A stretch of DNA of 64,000 bases from Thiocapsa bogorovii (lineage in GTDB: Bacteria; Pseudomonadota; Gammaproteobacteria; Chromatiales; Chromatiaceae): positions 4,089,501-4,153,500 of the forward strand of contig NZ_CP089309.1 of the NCBI RefSeq assembly GCF_021228795.1, read 5' to 3'. The position numbers and the translations under genes were made by a program. How positions within the stretch are numbered: position 1 is the stretch's first letter; each line of letters starts with the position of its first letter. Positions 44,493 to 53,950 of the stretch are shown here, piece by piece. The notes under the pieces are model-generated. The model had not been told where the DNA came from. It searched no databases and saw only the letters and a list, made by a program, of their open reading frames with translations.

Positions 44493-47077
44493 GCGGCACC
44501 CCTCGCTGCGGCTCGGCGCAGCAGGCTGTGCGGCTGCTCTTCGTGCCTGAAATACTGCGCGGTGATGGCGTCCGAGATTGCGGCGCTTTGCCGATCCAGC
44601 TCGGCCAGCATCGCCGCCAGCGCGGCCCGACGGGAACCCGCCTTGTCGGGCTGAACCATGCTGTCGATCTCGGCCAAGCGGATGCCGGTGAGCCCCTTGA
44701 GGACGTGTTTTTCGACCGCCGTGCGTCCGACCGCCATATCGCCGCGAGGCAGCTCCGAGACCAGACGTTCGAGCTGCACGAGTTGATAGGCGAGGGCGCG
44801 CGGGTTGCCCTCGTCCTGAAAGACCAGGTCCAGGAGTGCGCCGATTCGGGTGCCGGCGCGATAGCGTCGGCGATAGGTGATGAGGCTGTCGGTGACGCCG
44901 AGAACCGCCTCGATGACCATGTTTTCGTCTTGCTCGCCGGCGATCGGAACCAGCATGGAGCGCAGGAGGCTCGCGGTGGAGGCGGCGCGTTCGAGCCGAC
45001 GTCCGATCTCGAGGAAGTGCCAGCCTTCGTTGTGGGTCATGTTCTCCTGGGTCAGTGCCGAGAAGGCTACCAAAGAGGTGATCAGCGGATCCAGCTCGTC
45101 GAGCGCGAGCGAGAGTTGACCGGGCGGTTCATGTGTGAGATTGCCGAGGTGGGCCTCGATGTCGCTCACGATGCGCCAGGTGTCTGCGGAGAGACGGTCG
45201 CGCACCGAATAGGCGGCCTGCCCCAGGGCCTGGAGCGTCTGCGGGAGACCGCCCAGGCGTGCGGGGTCGGAAATCAGAGACAGCATCTCGGGCACGGGGT
45301 TGCGCAGACGCTCGGCCGCGCCGGTCCCGATGAAGCCGGGAAACGACTGGGTCTGGTTGGTCAGTGCCTCCAGGAGCGACCGCAGACAACAGGAGTCACC
45401 CGTCGAGGTGGCATAATCGCTGCGCTCGGAGAGCTTGAAGATGGTGATCCGCAGCAGCCGCACCAGTCCCTCGGCACGCTCGGCATAGCGACCGATCCAG
45501 AACAGATTGTCGGCGACTCGGCTGGAGACCTCGCTCTCCTGGGTCACCGCCGGCGTATGCATTTCGGCCGAAACCAGCAGGCTTTCCTGGCGCTCCGGCT
45601 CCGAGGCGACGACCCAGACGTCCTTCGCCAGACCGCCGAGCTGGTTGGAGTTGAGCGCGGCATCGCTGGTCGGGGTGACCCGCCCGAGTCCGCCGGGCAT
45701 GACCGCGTAGCCGTCTTCCTCGGCGGTCAAAAAGGTCCGCAGTACGCTGGGTCTGGGTTCGAGGTGCTGTCCGATGAGCGCCGGGGCGGTCGACGGCTTC
45801 ACCCGCTCCTGCGCGATGTAGCTGCCGGGGCGTTCCTGAATGTTCCGAAGAAGCGCGGCGCGGGCGGGCGCATCCAAGGTCTCGGGGAAGAGACAACGCT
45901 GACCCTGACGTTTGTTCAGGGGTTTGATGACGAGTTGGTCGAGACGGTCCAAGACCCGGACCAGCGATCCCGGATCGCCGCACCACCAGGTCGGGATATC
46001 CGGGATCTGCAACTCCTCGCCGAGCAGCTCTCGGCACAGGCTCGGCAGAAAGGCCGGAAGCGCCGGATGTTCGAGGACGCCGCTCCCCAAGGCGTTGGCG
46101 ATGACCAGGTTGCCGGCCCGGACCGCTTGGACCAAGCCCGGCACGCCGAGGAACGAGTCTTCGCGCAGCTCCAGGGGGTCGCACCAACCGTCGTCGACGC
46201 GCCGCAGGACGGCATCGATGCGCTCGAGCCTTCCCAGTGTCCGCAGCCACAGCGCCCCGTCGCGCACGGACAGGTCCCCACCTTGGACGAGCGTAAACCC
46301 GAGGTAATTGGCCAGATAGGCGTGCTCGAAGTAGGCCTCGTTCTCCGGTCCCGGGGTGAGCACCACGACGCGCGCATGTTCCGCCCGGCGCGGTGCGAGA
46401 CGCGTCAAAGTCCGCCGGATCGAGCGGAAGAACCCCGCAAGGCGATGGACATGTGAATCCCGGAACATGCTGGGCAGAACGCGCGACAAGACGACGCGAT
46501 TCTCGAGCGCATAGCCGAATCCGAGCGGACTTTGGGTGCGGTCGCCGATGATCCGCCAGTGCCCGTCCGTCGTCCGGGTCAGGTCGGCCGCGTATTGGAT
46601 CAGGGGTCGATGACCTGCGACCTCGACACCGTGGCAAGGCAGCAGATATTCGGGACTGGCGTCGAACAGTTCGGCCGGCAAGATGCCGCTGCGGATCAGC
46701 TTGCGCGGCCCGTAGAGGTCCAGCAGGATCTGATTGAGCAGGTCGGCCCGCTGAATCAATCCGCGCTCGAGCTCGGCCCATTCCTCGCTGCGGATGAGCA
46801 GCGGCAGCAGATCCAGCTCCCAAGGGCGGGACATCCCGCGCGGCTCGGCGTTGAGATTGTAGGTGACGCCGTTGTCGCGGACCATCCGTGTGGCCTCGCG
46901 CCAACGTGCCTCGATGCCGCTCGGCCCGAGCGTTCGCAAGGCATCGAGAACATATTGCCAGTGCGGGCGCACCTCGCCCTCGGCCGTACGCATCTCGTCG
47001 TAGCGCTCGGGCAAGGGCGTGTAGGCATCGACCAAACCCGACTGCTCGAGTAAGGGTGCCAGGTCGGGGACAGACAT
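44489..47077 (-). CDS. Circularly permuted ATP-grasp plus alpha-E fusion protein
   Basis: With start ATG 47077 the protein is 862 aa. The first part (about 70-480) is a circularly permuted type 2 ATP-grasp peptide ligase-like domain (RVVVLTPGPENEAYFEHAYL, then KPLNKRQGQRCLFPETL and GSYIAQERVKPS). The second (about 540-850) is an alpha-E helical domain (VADNLFWIGRYAERAEGLVR; ENMTHNEGWHFLEIGRRLER). These are often separate adjacent genes; here they are one chain. With the downstream transglutaminase gene this forms a conserved module proposed to act in peptide bond formation and cleavage. Confidence 0.92.
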   Translation of the reverse strand: MSVPDLAPLLEQSGLVDAYTPLPERYDEMRTAEGEVRPHWQYVLDALRTLGPSGIEARWREATRMVRDNGVTYNLNAEPRGMSRPWELDLLPLLIRSEEWAELERGLIQRADLLNQILLDLYGPRKLIRSGILPAELFDASPEYLLPCHGVEVAGHRPLIQYAADLTRTTDGHWRIIGDRTQSPLGFGYALENRVVLSRVLPSMFRDSHVHRLAGFFRSIRRTLTRLAPRRAEHARVVVLTPGPENEAYFEHAYLANYLGFTLVQGGDLSVRDGALWLRTLGRLERIDAVLRRVDDGWCDPLELREDSFLGVPGLVQAVRAGNLVIANALGSGVLEHPALPAFLPSLCRELLGEELQIPDIPTWWCGDPGSLVRVLDRLDQLVIKPLNKRQGQRCLFPETLDAPARAALLRNIQERPGSYIAQERVKPSTAPALIGQHLEPRPSVLRTFLTAEEDGYAVMPGGLGRVTPTSDAALNSNQLGGLAKDVWVVASEPERQESLLVSAEMHTPAVTQESEVSSRVADNLFWIGRYAERAEGLVRLLRITIFKLSERSDYATSTGDSCCLRSLLEALTNQTQSFPGFIGTGAAERLRNPVPEMLSLISDPARLGGLPQTLQALGQAAYSVRDRLSADTWRIVSDIEAHLGNLTHEPPGQLSLALDELDPLITSLVAFSALTQENMTHNEGWHFLEIGRRLERAASTASLLRSMLVPIAGEQDENMVIEAVLGVTDSLITYRRRYRAGTRIGALLDLVFQDEGNPRALAYQLVQLERLVSELPRGDMAVGRTAVEKHVLKGLTGIRLAEIDSMVQPDKAGSRRAALAAMLAELDRQSAAISDAITAQYFRHEEQPHSLLRRAAARGAA

Positions 47078-47154
47078 GGGCCTGGGCTCTTTCCGGGAGG
47101 TTGGCCCTGGATTAGACACGTCATGCCCGGGTGTCGCAAGGTGCGATTAGGGCG

Positions 47155-50019
47155 TCATACGAGCGGAAGACGGGGCTCGACGGGCGCGTCGGACGGGGGT
47201 TCCGGGATCTGGAGCAGGCAGCGCTCGTAGTGGGGAGCCCTGAGCGGCGGAGCGAAGAGGTCGCCCTGCGCCTCCAGGCACCCGATGTTGAGCAGGATAA
47301 AACGCTGGCGGTCGTCACGCACCCCGTCTGCCGTGACGTCGATGTCCAATGCTTGGGCCATGGCGATCAGGGCTTGGACCACAGCCAGATCGTCGGGCGA
47401 GTCCGGCATGGCGTCCACGAAGCTGCGATGAATCTCGAGTCTGCGGATGGGAAGGCGACGCAGAAGCTGCGGCGCAAGCCAGCTCGTGCCGATCTCGCTC
47501 AAGGTCACGCCCACACCGAGTCTGTACAAACCGTTGAGGACCTCGCGGGCTTGCTCCGGATGTTTGAACAGCAGGGACTCTGCGAAGCTCAGCTCAAGGT
47601 GCGCGGGGTCGATTTCGTTGGTCCGGATCAGCCGTTCGAGTGACGGGACCAGATCGAAACGCGTCAGCTGGGTCTCCGAGATGCTCACGGTAAGGATCCC
47701 GATCGGGATGCCCCTGAGGCTCCAATCCCGCAACTGACGGCACGCCTCGGCAAGGATCCACTGGCCCAGCTCGAGCGTCATGCCGGCGGATTCGGCCAGC
47801 GCGAGGAGCCGTTCGTGCGCGACCAGCCCCAGCTCCGCCTGATGCCATCGCACCCGGATCTCGGCGCCCGGCCAACGCCCGGTTTCCAGGTGGACGCGCG
47901 GTCGGTAGAGTAGCTCGAATTCGCCCCCCTCAAGCCCGGTTTGCAGCATCTCGGTCAGGCGCTGACGCGCTGTCGATGTGCCGAGCGGTGGTTCCGAATA
48001 GATCCGGAAGCCATCGCGTCCGTCTTGTTTGACGTTGTCGAGCGCCGTGGCGGCATGGGCGAACATCACCTCGGTGTCGTTGTCCAGGCATGACTCCAAG
48101 GCGATCCCCATGCTCATGGTGACGAAGACCTGATGTCCGCGCACCGTCATCGGTGCTCGCAGGGCCGAGCGCAGGCGTCGTGCGATCTCCTGCGCCTCTG
48201 TCGGGGTCTGGATTCCCTCGAAGAGAAGTCCGAACTGATCACCGCTCAACCGTGCCAGGGTGTCGGCGGGGCGAATAGTCTCGCGCAGGCGCAGCCCGAC
48301 CGTACGCAGCAGCTCGTCGCCGATCTGGTGGCCGAGACTTGCGTTGATATTTGCGAAACGGTCGAGGTCGAGCAGGAAGAGTGCAACCGGGGTGCGATTG
48401 CGCCGTGCCGGGTCCAGCGCATAGGACAGGCGCGAGTCGAACAACAGGCGGTTGGGCAGCTTGGTCAAGGGATCGTAGTGGGCAAGGTACTCGACGTGCT
48501 TCGGACCGTTGGCGGAGACGGGCCGCTCGGCAAAAACGCCGACGAAATTGGTGACCTTGCCGCGACCATCGAGGATGCGTCGGATATGGAGTCTCTGTAG
48601 ATAGATCTCGCCGTCTTTGCGGCGGTTCCAGATCTCGCCTTCCCAGACGCCTTCTTTGATCAGGCGACGCCACATGCGGGTGAAAAAGCTTTTGGTGTGC
48701 CAATGCGAGTTGAGCAGGCTCGGCTTGCGGCCGAGGACCTCGGCCTCCGCATAGCCCGTGATTCGGCTGAACGCGGCGTTGACGGCGACGATGCGCCCGT
48801 CCGAGTCCGTCATCAAGACGCCGTCCGAGGTTGCGGCATAGACCACAGCGGATTGCAGCAGACGCCGCTCGGAGTCACGCACGCTGGTCACGTCGCGAAT
48901 GTTGACGACGATACCCGTCACCTTGTCCTCATCGTCGCGGTGAGGAAAGAGCCTGACCTCGGACTCGTGGGCCTGACCGTTCGGGCTGCTCTCGTAGATG
49001 TCGTCGACGACCGGGTGCCCCCCGTCGAGGCAACGCCCGAGGTTGCGATACACGAGATCGCTGAGCGGACCTTGGCCTTCGACCTCTTGTAATGGGCGCC
49101 CGACCGCCTTCTCCCGCGTCTGCCCGATCGCCTCGAGGAAGGCCGCATTCGCCGCGAGCAGGCAACCGGCCCGGTCCAGGAAGGCGATGCGATCGGGGGA
49201 CGCGGAGACGATGTCGTAATATCGGGCAAGTGCCTCTTCGGCAGCACGGCGTTGAGTGATATCCAGGACGACGCCGGTGAGCTTAGGTGCGCCGTCCGAG
49301 CCTGCAAGCTCCAAGCGGCCGGCGCTCTCCGCCCAGCGCAGCGTGCCGTCGGGTCGGATGATTCGATGGCGAAAACGGAAAGGGACGGCAGCCCCGATGG
49401 CCTGCTGCACCGCTATGCGCGCCACATCGCGGTCGTCGGGATGGATCTGCTGCATGACGGCATTCAGGGTGACATCCGTGTCCGGCTCGAGGCCCCAGAT
49501 CTCGTACCAGGTCCGCGAGGCCAGGGTGCGACCGGTCGCAACGTCGACCTCCCAGTTGGCGACCCCAGCGAACGCCTGCGCCTCGTCTGCGGGGAGCTTT
49601 GATTCAACCGGCGGGGGCACGACGGCGCGCTCTTCGATGAGGATGCCGACCACCCAAGCCGCGGGCGCCTCGCCCGAGGCGAGACGCGCGAACCGCATGA
49701 GTCTGCTCAGGGAACGACCCGCATGGGTCCGCAGAGATACGGCGTGCGTCATCTCGGCCTCGCCGGTGGCCAGAAAATCGTCGATTCGCGCTGCATCCTC
49801 GGCGTCGACCAGATCTCTGAACGCGACGGAGCGCGTTACGCCTTGCGGGTAGCCGAGCAGAGTCGAGAAGACACGGGTCGCCGCGGCGACCTGTTGACTC
49901 GCGTCGAGCACGAAGGCACCGCAGGGCAGCGCGTCGAGCAGCCTGACGAGATCGACGGCGTACTGCAGCGCCGAGTCGACACGCTTGGTGTGCTCTTTTG
50001 TGTCCTGATCTCGATGCAT
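47155..50019 (-). CDS. Four-PAS GGDEF-EAL protein with degenerate active sites
   Basis: The 954-aa cytoplasmic protein has four PAS domains (about 25-125, 150-260, 265-370, 380-500), then a GGDEF-like domain (about 510-670) and an EAL-like domain (about 690-935). GGDEF is replaced by LSGDQFG, so cyclase activity is unlikely. In the EAL domain the motif reads AEIRVRW, the metal Asn segment reads VSISETQL, DDFGTG reads LSEIGTS, and the LKID Lys is lost (RLEIHRS), so phosphodiesterase activity is unlikely too. It is better seen as a signal-sensing scaffold or c-di-GMP-independent regulator. The start codon ATG 50019 follows an AT-rich region. Confidence 0.9.
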   Translation of the reverse strand: MHRDQDTKEHTKRVDSALQYAVDLVRLLDALPCGAFVLDASQQVAAATRVFSTLLGYPQGVTRSVAFRDLVDAEDAARIDDFLATGEAEMTHAVSLRTHAGRSLSRLMRFARLASGEAPAAWVVGILIEERAVVPPPVESKLPADEAQAFAGVANWEVDVATGRTLASRTWYEIWGLEPDTDVTLNAVMQQIHPDDRDVARIAVQQAIGAAVPFRFRHRIIRPDGTLRWAESAGRLELAGSDGAPKLTGVVLDITQRRAAEEALARYYDIVSASPDRIAFLDRAGCLLAANAAFLEAIGQTREKAVGRPLQEVEGQGPLSDLVYRNLGRCLDGGHPVVDDIYESSPNGQAHESEVRLFPHRDDEDKVTGIVVNIRDVTSVRDSERRLLQSAVVYAATSDGVLMTDSDGRIVAVNAAFSRITGYAEAEVLGRKPSLLNSHWHTKSFFTRMWRRLIKEGVWEGEIWNRRKDGEIYLQRLHIRRILDGRGKVTNFVGVFAERPVSANGPKHVEYLAHYDPLTKLPNRLLFDSRLSYALDPARRNRTPVALFLLDLDRFANINASLGHQIGDELLRTVGLRLRETIRPADTLARLSGDQFGLLFEGIQTPTEAQEIARRLRSALRAPMTVRGHQVFVTMSMGIALESCLDNDTEVMFAHAATALDNVKQDGRDGFRIYSEPPLGTSTARQRLTEMLQTGLEGGEFELLYRPRVHLETGRWPGAEIRVRWHQAELGLVAHERLLALAESAGMTLELGQWILAEACRQLRDWSLRGIPIGILTVSISETQLTRFDLVPSLERLIRTNEIDPAHLELSFAESLLFKHPEQAREVLNGLYRLGVGVTLSEIGTSWLAPQLLRRLPIRRLEIHRSFVDAMPDSPDDLAVVQALIAMAQALDIDVTADGVRDDRQRFILLNIGCLEAQGDLFAPPLRAPHYERCLLQIPEPPSDAPVEPRLPLV

Positions 50020-50058
50020 GAGAGCTAAGTTGCGATGGACGATGGCGACCGATCAAAC

Positions 50059-50066
50059 ATTGTATA
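50059..50066 (-). promoter_or_regulatory. Candidate -10 element for the PAS-GGDEF-EAL gene
   Basis: On the minus strand the AT-rich divergent region contains TATACAAT about 40 bases upstream of the start codon, a good sigma70 -10 match. I see no equally good -35 at the usual spacing, so this is tentative. Confidence 0.25.
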
Positions 50067-50204
50067 CGTGAAGAGTAGTAGGGTTATTGTAACTATTCAC
50101 CTTCGCGGCTCGCCCCCTGGCGGGTTATCCTCAACAGATTTTCGTGTAAGACTTGCGGCTGGGAAAGAGTTCGGACCACAGCCTTCTAAGAACCGGAATC
50201 GTCC

Positions 50205-52970
50205 ATGACGGGATCCACACAGGACGACGCGCGCGCGGAACGACTGCTGTCGATCCTGTCGAGCTTCGCACGCGAGTCTCGGGTGCCGGTTCCCCCGAAC
50301 GGGATCGATTTGGATACGCGGTTGGAGGCAGACCTCGGGTTCGATAGTCTGAGTCGATCCGAGTTGATCGCGCGGGTCGAGAAGGGTCTCGGGGTGAGGC
50401 TCTCGGAACAGGCGATCCTGGCGCCGACCGCACGCGACCTTTTGGGGTTCCTGCTCGAGGAGCCAGAAGCGGCTCCCGACGCCGGTTTCGCCGTCGCTCC
50501 GGAGCCGGCGGTCGGGGGGCACCCGTTCTCCGCTGCAACCCTTTTGGATGTCCTGGATCGACACCTGCAAGACCATGCGGACCGGGTCCACATCCTGTAC
50601 GAGGGGTCGGAGACAGGCACCCGGCCGATCAGCTATCGCGTGCTCGCGGAGGGCGCCGCACGAGTCTCCGCCCGGCTGAAAGCCTCCGGATTGCGGTCGG
50701 GCGCGACGGTGGCCTTGATGCTTCCGACAGGGCCGGATTATTTCTACAGCTTCTTCGGCGTCCTCATGGCAGGCGGCGTGCCGGTCCCCATCTACCCGCC
50801 GAGCCGGCCCCAGCAGATCGAGGAGCACCTGCGTCGTCACACACGGATTCTCGACAACGCCGGTACGGCTTTTCTTATTACGGTCCCGGAGGCGCGGGCC
50901 ATCGCCCGCGTCATGCGGGTTCAGGTCCGCTCGCTGCGAGGCGTGCTGACGCTCGAGGATCTCGAGCAGGAAGCCCCGGACGAGACCCAGGCGCGCCCCG
51001 CGGCCGAGGATATCGCCTTTATCCAGTACACCTCCGGGAGCACCGGGGATCCGAAGGGTGTGGTCCTGACCCATGCCGACCTCCTCGCGAACATCCGCGC
51101 CATGGGCGAGGTCGTGCAGGTCGCACCGGACGACGTCTTCGTGAGCTGGTTGCCGCTCTATCACGATATGGGTCTGATCGGCGCATGGTTCGGCAGCCTT
51201 TACTACGGCATCCCCTTGGTTTCCATGTCCCCGCTTGCCTTTCTGGCGCGTCCGGTGCGTTGGCTGGAAGCGATCCATCGTCACGGAGGGACGATCTCGG
51301 CGGCCCCCAACTTTGCCTATGAGCTCTGTCTGACCCGGATCACCGACGCCCAGATCGCCGATCTGGACCTGAGCCGCTGGCGTTGGGCGCTCAATGGCGC
51401 GGAGCCCGTGAGTCCGCAGACCTTACGTCGATTCGCCGAGCGCTTTGCCCCTGCCGGTCTGCGCGCCGATGCGCTTGCGCCCGTCTATGGGTTGGCGGAG
51501 GCCGCGGTCGGGTTGGCCTTTCCGCCGGCGGGGCGTGGGCCTCGGATCGATTGTATCGATCGCGACCGCTTTTCCCGCTCGGGTTATGCGTTGGCGGTCG
51601 GTTGCGAGGATCCGCAGGCGATGGAGGTGGTCGCCTGCGGTCGCGCGCTCCCCGGCTATCGGGTCCGCGTGGTCGACGAAGGGGGGCGCGAGCGGCCTGA
51701 GCGCCATGAGGGTCTGCTCGAGTTCCAGGGGCCATCGGCGACCCGTGGCTACTATCGCAATCCGGCGGCGACCCGGGCGCTTATCCACGACGGTTGGCAT
51801 TCGACCGGCGACCGGGCCTATCTGGCGGGCGGCGATATCCATTTGACCGGTCGTGTGAAGGATCTCATTATCCGCGGCGGGCGCAACATCTACCCCTACG
51901 AGGTCGAGCAGGCACTCGGCGAGGTCCCCGGCGTGCGCAAGGGCTGCGTGGTCGCCTTCGCCGCATTGGATCCGGAGCTGGGCAGCGAGCGCCTGGTGAT
52001 CTTGGCCGAGAGCAAGGAGCGCGACCCGGTGCGGCGTGACGAGCTGGCCCGCAAACTGCGCGAGCGCGCGACCGACGTTCTCGGACTGCCGCCCGACGAG
52101 TTGCTCCTGGTACCGCCGCGTGCCGTGCTCAAGACCTCCAGCGGCAAGCTGCGACGCGCGGCAACGCGGGATCGGTATCTTGCCGGCCAGCTATCCGAGC
52201 AGGTGCGTCGCCCCGTCTGGCAGCTGATGCGGGTTGCGGGGTCCGGACTTCGCGCACGGATCCTGGGCCTGCCGGGCCAACTGTACGCGGGCTACGCATG
52301 GGCGGTGTTCTACCTGATTGCGCCCTGGTTCTGGATCGGGATTATGGCGAGCCCGAGTGCACGTCTGCGGTGGACATTGGCGCGGGTGGGGATTCGGCTC
52401 CTGCGCCGGCTGACCTTTTTACGACTTACAGTGACGGGACGAGAGCATCTCCCGCCCGCCGGACATCCCTTTGTCCTCGTCGCCAATCATCAGAGCTATC
52501 TGGATGGACTCGCCTTGGCTGAGGCGGTGGGGCGTCCGATCGGCTTCGTCGCGAAGAGCGAGCTCCTCGCGCGCCCGATCGTGGCGACCTTCATGCGGCG
52601 GATGGGCGCGAATTTCGTCGATCGCTTTGATCCGCACGCCGGGAGTGCCGAGTCCGCCCGACTGACCGAGACGCTGGCCCGCGGAGAAACCTTGGCGTTT
52701 TTTCCCGAAGGCACCTTTCGCGAGCAACCCGGACTTTTGCCCTTTCGGATGGGTGCCTTCGCCGCCGCCGCTCGGGCCGGGGTGCCACTTGTCCCCGCGG
52801 TGCTGCGAGGGACGCGCGAGCTGATGCCCGGCGACCGCTTTTCGCCCCGTCCCGGACACGCCGAGGTCCTGATCGGTCCGCCCATCCAGCCCGATGGGGA
52901 CGATTGGGAAGCCGCGATCGGACTGCGCGACCGGGCGCACGCGTGGATTTCGGAGCGTGTGAACGGCTGA
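50205..52970 (+). CDS. Acyl carrier-acyl-AMP ligase-acyltransferase fusion
   Basis: The 921-aa protein joins three activities. Residues 10-85 form an acyl carrier domain with the phosphopantetheine Ser in LGFDSLSRSEL. Residues 115-655 are an AMP-forming ligase of the fatty-acyl-AMP ligase type: YTSGSTGDPKGVVLTHADLL, WLPLYHDMGLIG, then STGDRAYL, KDLIIRGGRNIYP and the C-terminal KTSSGKLRR. Residues 690-915 are a PlsC-type acyltransferase after a hydrophobic segment, with the VANHQSYLDG (NHxxxxD) and FFPEGTFRE motifs. It probably activates a fatty acid, holds it on its own carrier and passes it to a lysolipid. It is divergent from the PAS-GGDEF-EAL gene. Confidence 0.92.
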   Translation: MTGSTQDDARAERLLSILSSFARESRVPVPPNGIDLDTRLEADLGFDSLSRSELIARVEKGLGVRLSEQAILAPTARDLLGFLLEEPEAAPDAGFAVAPEPAVGGHPFSAATLLDVLDRHLQDHADRVHILYEGSETGTRPISYRVLAEGAARVSARLKASGLRSGATVALMLPTGPDYFYSFFGVLMAGGVPVPIYPPSRPQQIEEHLRRHTRILDNAGTAFLITVPEARAIARVMRVQVRSLRGVLTLEDLEQEAPDETQARPAAEDIAFIQYTSGSTGDPKGVVLTHADLLANIRAMGEVVQVAPDDVFVSWLPLYHDMGLIGAWFGSLYYGIPLVSMSPLAFLARPVRWLEAIHRHGGTISAAPNFAYELCLTRITDAQIADLDLSRWRWALNGAEPVSPQTLRRFAERFAPAGLRADALAPVYGLAEAAVGLAFPPAGRGPRIDCIDRDRFSRSGYALAVGCEDPQAMEVVACGRALPGYRVRVVDEGGRERPERHEGLLEFQGPSATRGYYRNPAATRALIHDGWHSTGDRAYLAGGDIHLTGRVKDLIIRGGRNIYPYEVEQALGEVPGVRKGCVVAFAALDPELGSERLVILAESKERDPVRRDELARKLRERATDVLGLPPDELLLVPPRAVLKTSSGKLRRAATRDRYLAGQLSEQVRRPVWQLMRVAGSGLRARILGLPGQLYAGYAWAVFYLIAPWFWIGIMASPSARLRWTLARVGIRLLRRLTFLRLTVTGREHLPPAGHPFVLVANHQSYLDGLALAEAVGRPIGFVAKSELLARPIVATFMRRMGANFVDRFDPHAGSAESARLTETLARGETLAFFPEGTFREQPGLLPFRMGAFAAAARAGVPLVPAVLRGTRELMPGDRFSPRPGHAEVLIGPPIQPDGDDWEAAIGLRDRAHAWISERVNG

Positions 52971-53045
52971 GGGTTGAAGCTGGATCCGGCAGTCGGCCGG
53001 CCGCTTCATGCTTCATGCAAGGGTTCCGCGGCCTTGACGGCGCGG

Positions 53046-53135
53046 CGTCAGAGGAGCTTCACCAAGGCGGCGATCGCGGCGACTTGGGCGAACATCAACG
53101 GGATGAGCCATTTGAGTAGATCGACCTTGGAGCGC
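53046..53135 (-). CDS. Tiny membrane peptide or fragment (29 aa)
   Basis: A GTG start behind GAGAGATC gives a 29-aa peptide, VRSKVDLLKWLIPLMFAQVA then AIAALVKLL. It resembles the C-terminal anchor of coiled-coil DUF1640-type proteins, whose helical body would be missing. It lies 8 bp after the stress protein stop. Either it is a genuine small membrane protein or the relic of a larger gene; the sequence cannot decide. Confidence 0.35.
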
Positions 53136-53143
53136 ACGATCTC

Positions 53144-53950
53144 TCAGCGTCCTATCGCCACCGGACAGCCTAGGGTCTCCAGACTGGTCCAGAGCGAGGC
53201 GCGCGCCAGGAGCGGATTGGTCTCGTCGAGGATGAGCAAATCGACGCCGAGATTCCGGACCGTCGCCGCGAGACCGGCCGCGTCGGCGGCCTTCAGCGAT
53301 ACCAGGTGGGTCTGCTCGCGCAGGGTTGCGAGCTGCTTGAGCGCGCGGTCACGCAGCGTCGCCGTATCTGCGGAGATCGCGGGCTGCAGGAAGACGACGA
53401 GACTCGCGGCATGGCGGATCCCCAACTCCAAGGCGATCGAGAGGGCGCGTGTTGCCCCTTCGCTGCCGGAATAGAGTACGCCGACGAGGAGACCGCCGTT
53501 TCGCGGCTTGGGGGCGATCGGCCGCGGCCGTCGTCGCAGCGGGGCAAACCGTCCGATGCGCCCGAGTGCGAAGAGCTCCGCATCGAGTGCGGCACCCAGG
53601 ATCTCGGCCTCGAGATCGCCGCGCCAGACCCGGAACGACCAGGTCACACCCAGCTCGACAGCGGTGCGTTCGAGCCGTTCGCGAACGCCGCGGGCCGCCG
53701 CGCGCAGCTCGCGTTCGAGCCGTTCGGCGTCCAGGGCGCTCTCGCACAGGGTCGCGAGGCGCAGCTCGCGCAGAAAGGGGAGCCCGGCGAGACGCAGCAG
53801 CCCGGTGTCTTCGATGAAAACGCCCTCGAGCTCGGCGTTCAAGGCGGCGGCAATGCCGGCGGCCAACGCCAAGCCCTGCAGACTGTGCGGGGAGGCGTCC
53901 AGTGCGACCGCGATGCGGCGGATCCGCTCCTGTGGTGCTTCCGCACTCAT
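53144..53950 (-). CDS. Universal stress protein-like protein
   Basis: The 268-aa cytoplasmic protein opens with the USP pattern RIRRIAVALDASPHSLQGLALA, followed by ELEGVFIEDTGLLRLAGLPF and a long charged helix (AERLERELRAAARGVRERLE). A second Rossmann-like half follows (GGLLVGVLYSGSEGATRALS, then ADAAGLAATVRNLGVDLLIL). The ATP-loop GxxG-x9-G of ATP-binding USPs is only partly kept, so nucleotide binding is uncertain. The start overlaps the upstream Lon-type gene by 4 bp, suggesting that the two work in the same stress response. Confidence 0.75.
   Translation of the reverse strand: MSAEAPQERIRRIAVALDASPHSLQGLALAAGIAAALNAELEGVFIEDTGLLRLAGLPFLRELRLATLCESALDAERLERELRAAARGVRERLERTAVELGVTWSFRVWRGDLEAEILGAALDAELFALGRIGRFAPLRRRPRPIAPKPRNGGLLVGVLYSGSEGATRALSIALELGIRHAASLVVFLQPAISADTATLRDRALKQLATLREQTHLVSLKAADAAGLAATVRNLGVDLLILDETNPLLARASLWTSLETLGCPVAIGR

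Noticed and set aside
44528..46456. 642-codon plus-strand ORF opposite the ATP-grasp/alpha-E gene
   Set aside because: Antisense of a conserved two-domain protein that has a clear start and coupling to its neighbour.
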